In this document: in pieces, positions 15,419 through 24,441 of the stretch
Position numbering within the stretch: position 1 is the first letter of the stretch
Layout: every line of letters starts with the position of its first letter
Source of the DNA: Terrimonas_A sp051954695
GTDB taxonomy: Bacteria > Bacteroidota > Bacteroidia > Chitinophagales > Chitinophagaceae
Assembly: GCA_051954695.1 (NCBI GenBank)
Contig: JBQCHL010000006.1
Location: 1-64,000 of the forward strand
Reading direction: 5' to 3'
DNA: 64,000 nucleotides
Made by a program: the position numbers and the translations under genes
The notes under the pieces: generated by a model
Databases searched by the model: none
Seen by the model: the letters and a program-made list of their open reading frames with translations, nothing else
What the model was told of the DNA's origin: nothing

Positions 15419-16861
15419 TTATTTTTCCTGAACTTTCTTAAAAGCATTTACGATTGCTTCATGCGATCTTAATGCATTTGCAGGGAGTGGTTGCGCCGGA
15501 CCAAATACACGCAGGTCATCATTCTTCAAAACGGTGATCTTTGATTCGTCTGGTTTGCCGTCTTTTCCGAAAACAGCTTTCTCATTCAGCCCCAAATATT
15601 TTGCAAAAAAATGATACACGGGTATGCGCTTGTTGATCCCATAATCATGTTTTTCATCAGGCAGATACACGCTTTCCACATTGGATTGCTTACCATAGAA
15701 ACCATAGATCTTTTGCAGGTAAGGGTAATCAGTACCCTGTACATATTTTGTCCAATCATCTCCGTCAGAAACGACCAGCAAAGGTTTTGGAGCAACGATG
15801 GCAGCGATCTCTGTATTATTGGTGCTCCGGCCATTGCATTCTCCATGTATTGGCAAACCACTTTCGCAAGGGCAGCCACCGAAGAAACTGGAGCCCACCA
15901 TTACCACCGGTGCACTGGCCTTAACACGATCATCCAATGCAGCCAACAGGAATGTTTGTGTGCCACCACCTGAAGCGCCAGACACTCCTACTCTTTTGCT
16001 GTCTGATCCCGGCAAACTCAACATAAAATCCAATGCGCGTATACTGTTCCAGGTTTGAATGGCTGAAGCAAATCCTGTTTCGTGGTATGATCCGCCACCG
16101 GTCATCAAAGCAGATTCACCCCAGGCATACATATCATAGCTTAATACCAATGCTCCCATTTTCGCCAGTGAAGCACATCGATATTGCATATCTGCACGAT
16201 AACGGCTGCTGTCTTTTGGCAGTGTAGGCTGCTGTTCATTATAGAAGTGACCATGCGGGCTTAATATTACTGCATAATTTCCTTTTGCAAGCGGACGATA
16301 CAGGGTACCCGTCACATAATAGCCAGGAATACTTTCAAACGCTACATTCTCTGTAGTATATCCATCAAACACCTTCTTCTGGCGGAGGATGGGGTTCAAA
16401 GGCGTACGATTGGAAAAATTATGAATACCAAGCGCATCCGCGATACAGGACTTCAACTCCGCTTTACGCTGATTAAAACTGGCTGAATCAGGAAAAGCTT
16501 TCAGCAATTCATTTAATTCGATCGCAGCTTCTTCGTTTGCTCTCCTGTAATATTCATACCACGTGATCACATAGGTTTTGCTATCCACCTGGCGATACTT
16601 CAGGTCAAGTGGCTTCAGTATATTGTCAAGCGTAGCAGGCAGGTTGCTTGTAAGCTTCCACTGTGCATACTCCACTTTCTTCTTCAAAAAGGAATCAGCA
16701 TCATACCTGAACTCAACACCAAAGCGCTTTGCCACTTTTTTCATTATTTCATCCAGCGGCTGCCGATAAACATCGGCAGATGTTTGTGCATTCCCTTTAC
16801 TGATCACCAGCAATAACAGAACCGCGGATGAAAGCCGGATAATTGATCTTAGACTAAACAT
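15419..16861 (-). CDS. secreted STN-like domain fused to alpha/beta-hydrolase (esterase)
   Basis: A 480-residue exported protein. The signal peptide spans about 1-25 (LSSAVLLLLVISKGNAQ). Residues about 30-100 resemble the STN/DUF4974 fold seen at the N-termini of TonB receptors and C-termini of FecR anti-sigma factors (LDEIMKKVAKRFGVEFRYD, later LKYRQVDSKTYVI). The rest is an alpha/beta-hydrolase close to acetyl-xylan-esterase or dienelactone-hydrolase families: oxyanion segment VILSPHGHFY, nucleophile elbow GVSGASGGGTQTF (about residue 290), and a late DEKHDYG with the likely catalytic His. It probably deacylates a glycan or oligosaccharide outside the inner membrane. It is the last gene of the operon, 15 bp after the PhoX gene. 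The STN part is the odd feature, because esterases rarely carry one. Confidence 0.83.
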   Translation of the reverse strand: MFSLRSIIRLSSAVLLLLVISKGNAQTSADVYRQPLDEIMKKVAKRFGVEFRYDADSFLKKKVEYAQWKLTSNLPATLDNILKPLDLKYRQVDSKTYVITWYEYYRRANEEAAIELNELLKAFPDSASFNQRKAELKSCIADALGIHNFSNRTPLNPILRQKKVFDGYTTENVAFESIPGYYVTGTLYRPLAKGNYAVILSPHGHFYNEQQPTLPKDSSRYRADMQYRCASLAKMGALVLSYDMYAWGESALMTGGGSYHETGFASAIQTWNSIRALDFMLSLPGSDSKRVGVSGASGGGTQTFLLAALDDRVKASAPVVMVGSSFFGGCPCESGLPIHGECNGRSTNNTEIAAIVAPKPLLVVSDGDDWTKYVQGTDYPYLQKIYGFYGKQSNVESVYLPDEKHDYGINKRIPVYHFFAKYLGLNEKAVFGKDGKPDESKITVLKNDDLRVFGPAQPLPANALRSHEAIVNAFKKVQEK

Positions 16862-16876
16862 AGTATTAACAATAGA

Positions 16877-18262
16877 TCAGGAACGCCATGGGCCGGTAAT
16901 AGCCAATGTCAATCCTGGTGATTGAATATTCACAAATAATGTTTTGCCGGAAGGAGAAAATACAGGTCCTGCAAATTCCGAATCACGATAGCCGATATTC
17001 TGTGCAATGATATAAGCATTGCCTTCCGGTGTGATCCCAATGATGCGGGCATCATCTGAATCCTCACAGATCACAACGTCTCCCCAGGGTGCAACGGTGA
17101 TATTGTCACAATAGCGGAAAGTGTCATCACCTTTGGATTCGATAAACAGTTCCAGCGTAGCCGGCGCATCTTTTTCCCTCGCCTGGCCTTCGTACGGGCT
17201 GGGTTTGTAACGGAATATCTGGCCATTGCTTACTGCGCCACCTGAGCTTGCCGTAAAGAAAAGTTCACCTTTCCCATACACCATTCCTTCCCCCGAGGAA
17301 AAGACAGCAGCGCCTTTTTTATGACCACGTAAACGGAGATCGTTATCTGGCGAATCAATATCGTCCAGGTCGATCCAGGAAACGGTGAGAGGTTTCTTTT
17401 CAGGAAATCGGTCTGTATAATCTTTGTAATTACGGGTATCACCACTTTTCCATTCATTGATCACCAGGCATTGCAGCCGGCCACCTTTATGCAATGAACC
17501 GGGTTCATTAGGAAGATAGCGGTAGAATAAGCCTTCACCCTCATCTTCTGTTTGATAAACGATGCCGGTATCAGGATGCACTGCAGCGGATTCATGTACA
17601 AAACGACCCATTGCCTTGATAGGAACCGGCTCCGCCATTTTGATCGAAGCAGATGCAGGCACTTCAAAATTATAGCCATGATCTTTTTCCAATCCTCCGG
17701 CTTCCTTCTTGTCAACGGCCTCTTCACAAGTGATCCAGCTGTTCCAGGGTGTTTTTCCGCCAGAGCAGTTCCTCACCGTGCCTATCAGGCTGAGATATTC
17801 TGTTTCCACTTTTTGCAATGATTCATCAAACACCATCGTGGTGGTGCCTCCTACGCAGATCATATTTCCACCACTGGCAAAATCATAGAAGCGGTCTTTA
17901 CCGATCTTATCGATCAGCTCACGTTGATGCTGAAACGCGCCTTCGCCAACAGAGCCTGGTGTCAGTTCATGGTTTCTTACCAGGATCATTTTGTTGTTAC
18001 CAGCAGGAAATATGCCCATGCCGTCATGATTACCTGGCGAAAACAAACCATCGCTCATAACATCTCCTTTACGGGAGATCACTTTGGCGGTGAATCCTTT
18101 TGGCAAACTCAGTATATCACCTTCTTTCGGAAATAAAGGGCCAAAACCATAAGCAGGATTACTGTTCAATTTACATCCTGAAAGTACGCACTGGCTTAAT
18201 CCCAGGAAGCCAAGGCTTGCCAAACCAGTGGTGCGTATAAAATCTCTTCTGCTGTTTTTCAT
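16877..18262 (-). CDS. PhoX-family phosphatase (DUF839)
   Basis: A 461-residue protein with a twin-arginine-type signal (SRRDFIRTTGLASLGFLGL), so it is probably exported folded. A cysteine in LSGC at the end of the signal could serve as lipid anchor. The body matches the PhoX/DUF839 family of calcium- and iron-dependent alkaline phosphatases: LVRNHELTPGSV, GGTTTMVFD, NCSGGKTPWNSWITCEE, VHESAAVHPDTGIVYQTED and GDVVICEDSDDARIIG, in the usual order. It would release phosphate from organic phosphomonoesters in the periplasm or at the surface. It lies 26 bp after the GH27 gene. Together with three calcineurin-like phosphoesterases in the neighbouring operon it makes the locus rich in phosphatases. 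Confidence 0.9.
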   Translation of the reverse strand: MKNSRRDFIRTTGLASLGFLGLSQCVLSGCKLNSNPAYGFGPLFPKEGDILSLPKGFTAKVISRKGDVMSDGLFSPGNHDGMGIFPAGNNKMILVRNHELTPGSVGEGAFQHQRELIDKIGKDRFYDFASGGNMICVGGTTTMVFDESLQKVETEYLSLIGTVRNCSGGKTPWNSWITCEEAVDKKEAGGLEKDHGYNFEVPASASIKMAEPVPIKAMGRFVHESAAVHPDTGIVYQTEDEGEGLFYRYLPNEPGSLHKGGRLQCLVINEWKSGDTRNYKDYTDRFPEKKPLTVSWIDLDDIDSPDNDLRLRGHKKGAAVFSSGEGMVYGKGELFFTASSGGAVSNGQIFRYKPSPYEGQAREKDAPATLELFIESKGDDTFRYCDNITVAPWGDVVICEDSDDARIIGITPEGNAYIIAQNIGYRDSEFAGPVFSPSGKTLFVNIQSPGLTLAITGPWRS

Positions 18263-18288
18263 TGCTTAAGATTTAACAATTATCTGTT

Positions 18289-19560
18289 TTATTTTCCTGC
18301 TTTATCCAGGACAAATACGCGGCTTTGATGCGGCGTCAGTTTTGCAGCGATCGACTGACTGTTTGCTTTTACAGAAGGATCACCGATTTCTTTTACATTG
18401 AACTGCGCTGCCTTATCCAGTTCCAGTTCTTCCCAATCTACCTGCATTGATTTTGTTTCTTCGCCGCGATTGAACAAGGCAATGGCATAACGATCTCCAC
18501 TCAATGGTTTCTTCCATGCTTCCAGGCCATTCTTACTAAATACGCGGAATCCTTGCTTGCCTAATTTATCCTGGTTGATCGCGATCAGTTCTTTGTTCAG
18601 CAATATAGAGCGGGTAACGGTATCCATATCCCTGACATCACAACCGATCATCAACGGTGCAGAAAACATACACCACATATTCATTTGTGTACGGTATTCA
18701 GTTTCTGTGCAGCCTCCACCTTTGATAAAGCCTGAGTTTTTAAGTCCGATAACCAGCATATCAGGGTCATTCCAACCGCCGGGTCCGCTGAAGCGGCCCA
18801 GGTTGGCAACAGCATCGATAGAAGTCAGAATACCGATCGGGCTGCTTTCATTTCTCGGCATGTCCCAGATATCTGCTACATCATAAGAGGTTCTCCACAT
18901 GTGGCCACCCACTTCTTTGCCCCAAAGCCAGGGAGACCTGGGCCCCCATTCGCAGATGCTATAGAGGATTGGCCGCCCCGTTGCTTTGAGTGCATTTCCC
19001 ATAACCTTATACCTGTCAATAGCCATTTTATAATCGTTGTTAGTTGAAGGAAGATCAGGACAATAGCAATAATCATATTTCAGGAAATCAACACCCCAAC
19101 TGGCAAACAATGCCGCATCTTTTTCTTCATGACCAAAGCTGCCCGGCATATCACCACAAGTGAGTGTGCCTGCGTCTGAGTAAATACCAAACTTCAAACC
19201 TTTGCTATGTACATAATCCGCCAGTGCTTTGATGCCTGATGGAAATTTTACAGAATCGGCATACAACTGGCCTGTTACAGAATCCCGGCCACCATGCCAG
19301 AGATCATCGATTACTACATATTCAAACCCTACCTCCTTCAATCCGGAACTGACGATCGCATCAGCCGTTTCGCGGATCACCTGTTCATTGATATTCTTAC
19401 CAAATACATTCCAGCTATTCCAACCCATAGGAGGAGTCAATGCAAGACCATCGGAATTCGAGGTATTAGCGCTCGTGGGCTGTTCAGCGGCTTTCTCCTT
19501 ACAGGAAAACCCAACAAATGTCAGTGCTGCGATACAGGCAATCAGTTTTGTTTTTTTCAT
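18289..19560 (-). CDS. GH27-family alpha-galactosidase, lipoprotein
   Basis: A glycoside hydrolase of family 27 (clan GH-D), retaining alpha-galactosidase or alpha-N-acetylgalactosaminidase. Seen: the N-terminal family motif PPMGWNSWNVFG, GFEYVVIDDLWH, SKGLKFGIYSDAG, the nucleophile Asp in DFLKYDYC, and a downstream RTSYDVADIWD with the likely acid/base Asp. The signal peptide ends in FVGFSC, a lipobox-like site, so it is probably a surface or periplasmic lipoprotein. Start chosen at ATG 19560 (MKKTKLIAC, 423 aa), which gives the best signal; an ATG five codons upstream is possible. It would remove terminal alpha-galactose from the target glycan. Confidence 0.93.
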   Translation of the reverse strand: MKKTKLIACIAALTFVGFSCKEKAAEQPTSANTSNSDGLALTPPMGWNSWNVFGKNINEQVIRETADAIVSSGLKEVGFEYVVIDDLWHGGRDSVTGQLYADSVKFPSGIKALADYVHSKGLKFGIYSDAGTLTCGDMPGSFGHEEKDAALFASWGVDFLKYDYCYCPDLPSTNNDYKMAIDRYKVMGNALKATGRPILYSICEWGPRSPWLWGKEVGGHMWRTSYDVADIWDMPRNESSPIGILTSIDAVANLGRFSGPGGWNDPDMLVIGLKNSGFIKGGGCTETEYRTQMNMWCMFSAPLMIGCDVRDMDTVTRSILLNKELIAINQDKLGKQGFRVFSKNGLEAWKKPLSGDRYAIALFNRGEETKSMQVDWEELELDKAAQFNVKEIGDPSVKANSQSIAAKLTPHQSRVFVLDKAGK

Positions 19561-19600
19561 GTCAAACAATTTCATGATGAGAGTTTACAGGATAGAAAAT

Positions 19601-20713
19601 TTATACTTTAATAAATGTTTTTGTTTTATACATCCAGTACATGATCAGCCATATTACGGTCAATGCTGCTGCAGACTGGAGTAAGGGATACCAATCACCA
19701 AGCCACCTGGCAAAGCCACCTACAAACACATTTCCCAACAACCTGAAATCAAACAGATGTGTTGCTACATACACGGCGATCGCATTCATACCGATCACCC
19801 GGAAAGGAAAACTCCATTTTTCTATTTTCCATACATCGATTACCTGGTAAAAAACTGCCAGCAATAAAAAACTGATACCGCCGGCAAACAATACAAAGGA
19901 GCTTGTCCAGATATAATGGATGATCGGGAAAAAAGTGCTCCAGATCAACCCGGCAGTGATACAACCAATGCCAATAATCGTTAGCTGTTTCAATTTTGCT
20001 TTATGCGAATTGTTTTTTACCAGGATATCTCCTGCAAACACTCCCAGCATTACCGAGCAGATGAATGTAAGATTGGTCAGGATGTACGTCCAGCCAAAGC
20101 CTTCCTGGAAATGTCCAAGTATTGCGTCATCTATATAAAGAGCCAGGTTCATATCCTGGCGATAAACACCGCCTCCCACGCCGGGCACCGGCACAAAAGC
20201 CATCAGTAACCAGTACAGCAGCAGCAAACCAGCAACTGTTATCACCTGCATCCGTTTGCCCAGTTCCAGGATCAGCACAGTACTGATGAGATAACCAGCC
20301 GCGATAGCATGCAGGGTATCCGTCCACAAACGCAGCCTGGAAATGTCCAACTCCAGAAGATGGCCTGAAGCGATCAATCCTAATATATACAGCTTGAAAG
20401 TTCTTATCAAAACATGCTTATAAATAGATTGCTTTGATTCGCCTCTGTTCAATCGCTGTTTGAATGCAACAGGCATTACCACACCTACAATAAAGAGGAA
20501 CAGGGGCATGATAATATCATAAAAATGGAAACTACCCCATTCGTGTTCAAATTGTGAAGCAAGCCATGTTCCCTGTTTTTCGGGTAATAACCTGGACAAT
20601 TCTATCAGCAGGTCACCACCGCCAACGATCCAAAGCATATCAAACCCACGCAGTGCATCCACGCATTTGAGGCGGGGAGAAGCAGGCAATTGTACGAGGT
20701 TGGATTGTGTCAT
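19601..20713 (-). CDS. HGSNAT/NagX-like membrane acyltransferase (DUF5009-type)
   Basis: A 370-residue integral membrane protein with about ten helices, related to heparan-alpha-glucosaminide N-acetyltransferase and bacterial NagX-type proteins. The N-terminal signature RLKCVDALRGFDMLWIVGGG is followed by HFYDIIMPLFLFIVGVVMP, the loop with the expected active-site His/Asp. The human enzyme moves acetyl groups across a membrane onto glucosamine. Bacterial relatives are common in glycan-degradation loci but poorly studied. The PIG-L deacetylase three genes upstream in the operon makes amino-sugar acyl exchange a plausible theme (inference). It lies 5 bp after the preceding gene and 40 bp before the GH27 start. 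Confidence 0.86.
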   Translation of the reverse strand: MTQSNLVQLPASPRLKCVDALRGFDMLWIVGGGDLLIELSRLLPEKQGTWLASQFEHEWGSFHFYDIIMPLFLFIVGVVMPVAFKQRLNRGESKQSIYKHVLIRTFKLYILGLIASGHLLELDISRLRLWTDTLHAIAAGYLISTVLILELGKRMQVITVAGLLLLYWLLMAFVPVPGVGGGVYRQDMNLALYIDDAILGHFQEGFGWTYILTNLTFICSVMLGVFAGDILVKNNSHKAKLKQLTIIGIGCITAGLIWSTFFPIIHYIWTSSFVLFAGGISFLLLAVFYQVIDVWKIEKWSFPFRVIGMNAIAVYVATHLFDFRLLGNVFVGGFARWLGDWYPLLQSAAALTVIWLIMYWMYKTKTFIKV

Positions 20714-20718
20714 TATTG

Positions 20719-22536
20719 TTATTGAATAGTGTCGATCAGGATAAAATCATATTCACTCAGCACCTGTTTGAATGGTGCTTTATAGACCAGGGTTTCCTCT
20801 TTCTTTTTTTGCTTTTTCTTGTCCCAGATCTCTACATGGATCTTCACACCATCTTTTAAACCGGGGATCGTTAACTCCAGCTCTGTTGTTTCTATAGCCA
20901 GCAATGCTGTCACATTTTTGCCTGCTATCCCCCACACATTGGAAGAAGGCGCTGTGCCTGCTCCTGCTAAAAGATCGGAAACAGGATAGGCTGTTTCCCA
21001 GTTAAGGCTTGTAGTGGTCACCAGGTATTTATTGTTCTTTCCAATGATATAAGGCCCGCGTCCATATGTTTTATTCGGCGAACAAAGTTCCTGGCCGCTG
21101 ATTGCATCCTTAGGAATTACCGTTCCTGCCCTCAGGTCGCGTCCACGCTGCATATCATTACCTGTAAAGCGTAAATATTTTCCTTTATAATAACCGGTAT
21201 AAGGTATTTCAATCTCCTGGTTTTCCGGCAGTGATTGTTCTGAAGGACCATCGGTGCCGGCTGCATAACGGAATTTTTTCAATCCATTCACGCCGCATTG
21301 TTCATACGCCGCTTTCCACCCTGCCTTAAGGGCAGCTCCGCTTGGCAGTTCACCGCTTGCCTGGAGAAATACTTTTTTATTTGTGCTGAACAGATCAACC
21401 ACCTCTTTGGGTAATTCCGTTTCATTTCCACCTGGTGTATATATCCAGTAAGCATCAGCAGGCACTACTTTATCGCTTACCACAATATTGTAGCCCGCAT
21501 TGAAAGCTCCGGATGTGATAGCATCGCCTGAATTAAACAGGCGGTTCCAGGATTCTTCTCCCGAAGAAGGTTTATTCACGCCATTCCCCAGCAGCACTAC
21601 AATATTCATAGTGGGGCGGGCCTCCTGTTTGTTTACGTATTTCTTTATCCATTCATCCGTCTGCCTGGGATCAAAAGCATTCCAACCACCGAAGATGATG
21701 AAATTGTCCATACGGAATTGCAGGGCTCTTATCATACAGAGATAGGAAATAACAGCAGGTGTATAATCATTATTGATCCCCCAGTTCCTGTTCATTGGAG
21801 AGATCAGCGAGGTAGGCTTATTCCAGTATTTTGCCCAGCCCAGGCCCAATGACCCATGTTGCGCCAGCGTAGCAATCCCGTATAATTTATCTCTTTTGAG
21901 GTAGTAGTTATAAATATTGATCGTTCCTGTTTCAGGCCATAGTTTGGTAAAAGTGGGCTCACGCAGCAGCATGGGATCAGTACCTGATATATAGTCAACA
22001 TTATTTTTCTTCAGCGTACGCGCGAGTGAAATAAATACATCCTGGTCTGTTTCGAAACATTCTTCGAATACGGCATCCACTCCGGCTTTTGCAAGATCAG
22101 TTGCTGCCGCTTCAATAGATGAGGCTGTCCAGTGGTGTTGCTGCCAGTGATAAGTATTCACACCTTCCATATTCACCATCACTTTCAGTCCTTTCTGATG
22201 GGCAGCACTGACCAGGGGTGTCAGGCCATCCCTTTCAAATATTGCCCATGGCTGTGAAGCGAGGTAGGGAGACTTGTAGTAATAATTCATTTTATCACCG
22301 TTCCTGCTGGCGCCCCAATAGAGTAAACCGTTCCATCCCTTTTGAGCGGCTTTACTGACCATTTCATTCAGTTCAGCAACAGCCTGCTTATCCATCTCGC
22401 GCTGATAAGATGTAGTGCCTTCCAGCCAGTATGCCGGGTTATATGCGGCTGTTTTTGCGGAAGATTGAGCATCGGATCTCCCGGCAAAGCACGCTGCTAA
22501 GAAAATGGCAAGCGATGTGCGAATAAAATGTTTCAT
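20719..22536 (-). CDS. secreted protein with glycosidase-like barrel, family not recognised
   Basis: A 605-residue exported protein (signal about 1-23, ending FAGRSDAQ). Residues about 35-320 have the alternating pattern of a TIM barrel: WNGLLYWGASRNG, AAHQKGLKVMVNMEG, LAKAGVDAVFEECFETDQD, VDYISGTDPMLL and NFIIFGGWNAFDPRQ. Acidic residues at strand ends (the FEECFE cluster) could be catalytic. The middle part (about 325-420) looks like a Rossmann or GATase-like trimer-interface domain, and the C-terminal 180 residues are beta-rich with a final lysine-rich hairpin. This three-part form recalls GH42-like beta-galactosidases, but no family signature was recognised. The operon context makes a glycoside hydrolase likely. 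Confidence 0.75.
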   Translation of the reverse strand: MKHFIRTSLAIFLAACFAGRSDAQSSAKTAAYNPAYWLEGTTSYQREMDKQAVAELNEMVSKAAQKGWNGLLYWGASRNGDKMNYYYKSPYLASQPWAIFERDGLTPLVSAAHQKGLKVMVNMEGVNTYHWQQHHWTASSIEAAATDLAKAGVDAVFEECFETDQDVFISLARTLKKNNVDYISGTDPMLLREPTFTKLWPETGTINIYNYYLKRDKLYGIATLAQHGSLGLGWAKYWNKPTSLISPMNRNWGINNDYTPAVISYLCMIRALQFRMDNFIIFGGWNAFDPRQTDEWIKKYVNKQEARPTMNIVVLLGNGVNKPSSGEESWNRLFNSGDAITSGAFNAGYNIVVSDKVVPADAYWIYTPGGNETELPKEVVDLFSTNKKVFLQASGELPSGAALKAGWKAAYEQCGVNGLKKFRYAAGTDGPSEQSLPENQEIEIPYTGYYKGKYLRFTGNDMQRGRDLRAGTVIPKDAISGQELCSPNKTYGRGPYIIGKNNKYLVTTTSLNWETAYPVSDLLAGAGTAPSSNVWGIAGKNVTALLAIETTELELTIPGLKDGVKIHVEIWDKKKQKKKEETLVYKAPFKQVLSEYDFILIDTIQ

Positions 22537-22570
22537 AAGCTCATGTAGTTCTTTTAAAAAAATCAGGCTT

Positions 22571-23509
22571 CTATCGCATCAATTTATATTCCGACACCAC
22601 GTGTGCATAATGATCGGTAACATAAATATGACCGTTAGCTCCTACAGTTACACCTAATGGGAAATTTTTGCTGTCATCAAATATGTCGCCGGTCAGCCAG
22701 CTATAAACGAAATCATTTTTGCCATTTCCCTGCTGCACTCTGAAATTGTACCGGTCACACACATACATATCACCCGTTGAAGAGAAAGCAATACCATGAG
22801 GTTCGCTGAACAACCCTGCTTTTATTCCGCTTCCTTCTCCATAATCGCCGATACGGCGAAGGAGGTTCCCATTACCGGAGAAAATGGAAAGGCGGTGATT
22901 TTGCCTGTCGCTCATGATCACATTGCCATCCGGCATAATGGCAATCTCATGTGGCATATACAGTTTAATGCCGATAGATTCAGCATTCCCCCACGCAGAA
23001 ATAAACCGGAGTTGATTGGTGAACTTCTGTACCCGGTAGTTAAACGCATCGATCACAAAAAGAACATCGTTCTTATCAAATGCAATACCATATGGATATT
23101 TGAATTCCGCATTAGCCGTACCATAACGGCCAACTGAGCGGATATACCGTCCATCAGCCGAAAACTGCTGGATACGGTTATTATTCATATCCGACACAAA
23201 CACGTCTCCTTTCGAATCAATTGCAATACCAAATGGATAATTAAATTCGCCTTCAGCACTCCCCTGCTTTCCCCACATCAGAATGAAACTGCCTGAGGAA
23301 TCAAATTTCTGGATCCGGTGGTTATGCTGGTCCACCACATACAGGTTGGATTGCTTGTCTGCCGCGATCATCGTGGGAAATTTCATTTCACCCGGCTTTG
23401 AGCCAAAGCCACCGGTCTTCCTGATCAGCACTGCCTGCGAATTCGTTTGCGCGTGGGTCAATTGCAAAAAGGCAGCCAACATTATTACCGATAAGAAAAT
23501 GCTCTTCAT
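22571..23509 (-). CDS. secreted NHL-repeat beta-propeller protein
   Basis: A 312-residue exported protein (signal about 1-20, LAAFLQLTHAQ). It is built of about six NHL repeats of 45-50 residues, each ending in words such as LYVVDQHNHRIQKFDSSG, VFVSDMNNNRIQQFSADG, LFVIDAFNYRVQKF and MYVCDRYNFRVQQ. Such propellers bind ligands or act as lyases. An active-site motif is not evident. It lies 8 bp after the PIG-L gene and 34 bp before the unrecognised barrel gene, so it is co-expressed with the exported enzymes and may be a binding or enzymatic part of the same degradation system. Confidence 0.85.
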   Translation of the reverse strand: MKSIFLSVIMLAAFLQLTHAQTNSQAVLIRKTGGFGSKPGEMKFPTMIAADKQSNLYVVDQHNHRIQKFDSSGSFILMWGKQGSAEGEFNYPFGIAIDSKGDVFVSDMNNNRIQQFSADGRYIRSVGRYGTANAEFKYPYGIAFDKNDVLFVIDAFNYRVQKFTNQLRFISAWGNAESIGIKLYMPHEIAIMPDGNVIMSDRQNHRLSIFSGNGNLLRRIGDYGEGSGIKAGLFSEPHGIAFSSTGDMYVCDRYNFRVQQGNGKNDFVYSWLTGDIFDDSKNFPLGVTVGANGHIYVTDHYAHVVSEYKLMR

Positions 23510-23517
23510 ATAGCTGT

Positions 23518-24408
23518 CTATTTTTTTGTGTTATCAATGACGGTGATAAATTCCTCAATCACTTCTTTCGGCTGGGTTTCATTTCCCATTACATAATCAC
23601 GTCCAAAACCGCCGTTCTGGCTGATATGTTTATTCAGTGCTTTGTATTTGGTATCGAGGTATTTCTTTACATCAACATGTACATCAGGTTTTCCACGTCC
23701 ACTTTTCTGAGCTTCCCTGTCGAGGAACCATCCGTTAACCGTCATCCATAGTTTACCAACAGGGATGCCTTGCTGCATGGCTCTTTTAACGGCGAGATAG
23801 ATCATATAACCTGTATTACCATGATCCATCTTTTCACCACCTAAGGTATGTGTGATGATGATCTCGGGTTGATATTTGCGAAGCAACTCAACAACAGTAT
23901 CCACATCCGAATCAGTATATGTTGCAATGGGTATCAGTTGCCTTCCGGGAGGATTAAAAGCATCGTATTCAGGTGTGCCATAATACACCATTTTCCTGCC
24001 GATAAAGAAAGTAGGTTCCTTAAAATTCAGAAAAATGGGAATGGAAGGATAAACTGCTGCTGCCGCACGGGCTTCTTCCTCTCTGATCTGGCTTGTTTCC
24101 AATGCATCCACGCGGTATTTATGAGGCGAAGATGAAACGGTAAAGTTCGGGCCTTTATCATACCATGGAGTACGTTCAAGGTTACAGCCATCGAGATTAT
24201 TGATGGCAACCACATATACACCTTCGTATCCTTCTGCTACATATTTTGCCAGCGTTCCGCCTGCAATTTCATCCGCATCATCTGCATGAGCACCAAATAC
24301 CATGATGCATTTGCGTGGCTTTGCAGCAACCTGCGAAAGCGACCATACCGGCAGGCAGAAAAAAAACAGCCCGGCAATAATTATCCTTGCAAACAAATAA
24401 GATCGCAT
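23518..24408 (-). CDS. PIG-L family deacetylase, exported
   Basis: A 296-residue exported protein (hydrophobic signal about 6-26) of the PIG-L/LmbE family of zinc-dependent N-deacetylases that act on N-acetylglucosaminyl groups (for example GlcNAc-phosphatidylinositol or mycothiol precursors). The zinc motif reads GAHADDADEIAGGTLA, equal to the usual AHPDDxE block with Ala for Pro, and the distal His occurs in HTLGGEKMDHGNTGYM. Secretion is unusual for mycothiol-type enzymes but common in Bacteroidota glycan loci. It would remove acetyl groups from an amino sugar in the target. It lies 8-33 bp from its operon neighbours. Confidence 0.88.
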   Translation of the reverse strand: MRSYLFARIIIAGLFFFCLPVWSLSQVAAKPRKCIMVFGAHADDADEIAGGTLAKYVAEGYEGVYVVAINNLDGCNLERTPWYDKGPNFTVSSSPHKYRVDALETSQIREEEARAAAAVYPSIPIFLNFKEPTFFIGRKMVYYGTPEYDAFNPPGRQLIPIATYTDSDVDTVVELLRKYQPEIIITHTLGGEKMDHGNTGYMIYLAVKRAMQQGIPVGKLWMTVNGWFLDREAQKSGRGKPDVHVDVKKYLDTKYKALNKHISQNGGFGRDYVMGNETQPKEVIEEFITVIDNTKK

Positions 24409-24441
24409 GTTATCAAATTTTAAATAATGTAAACTTTATGA

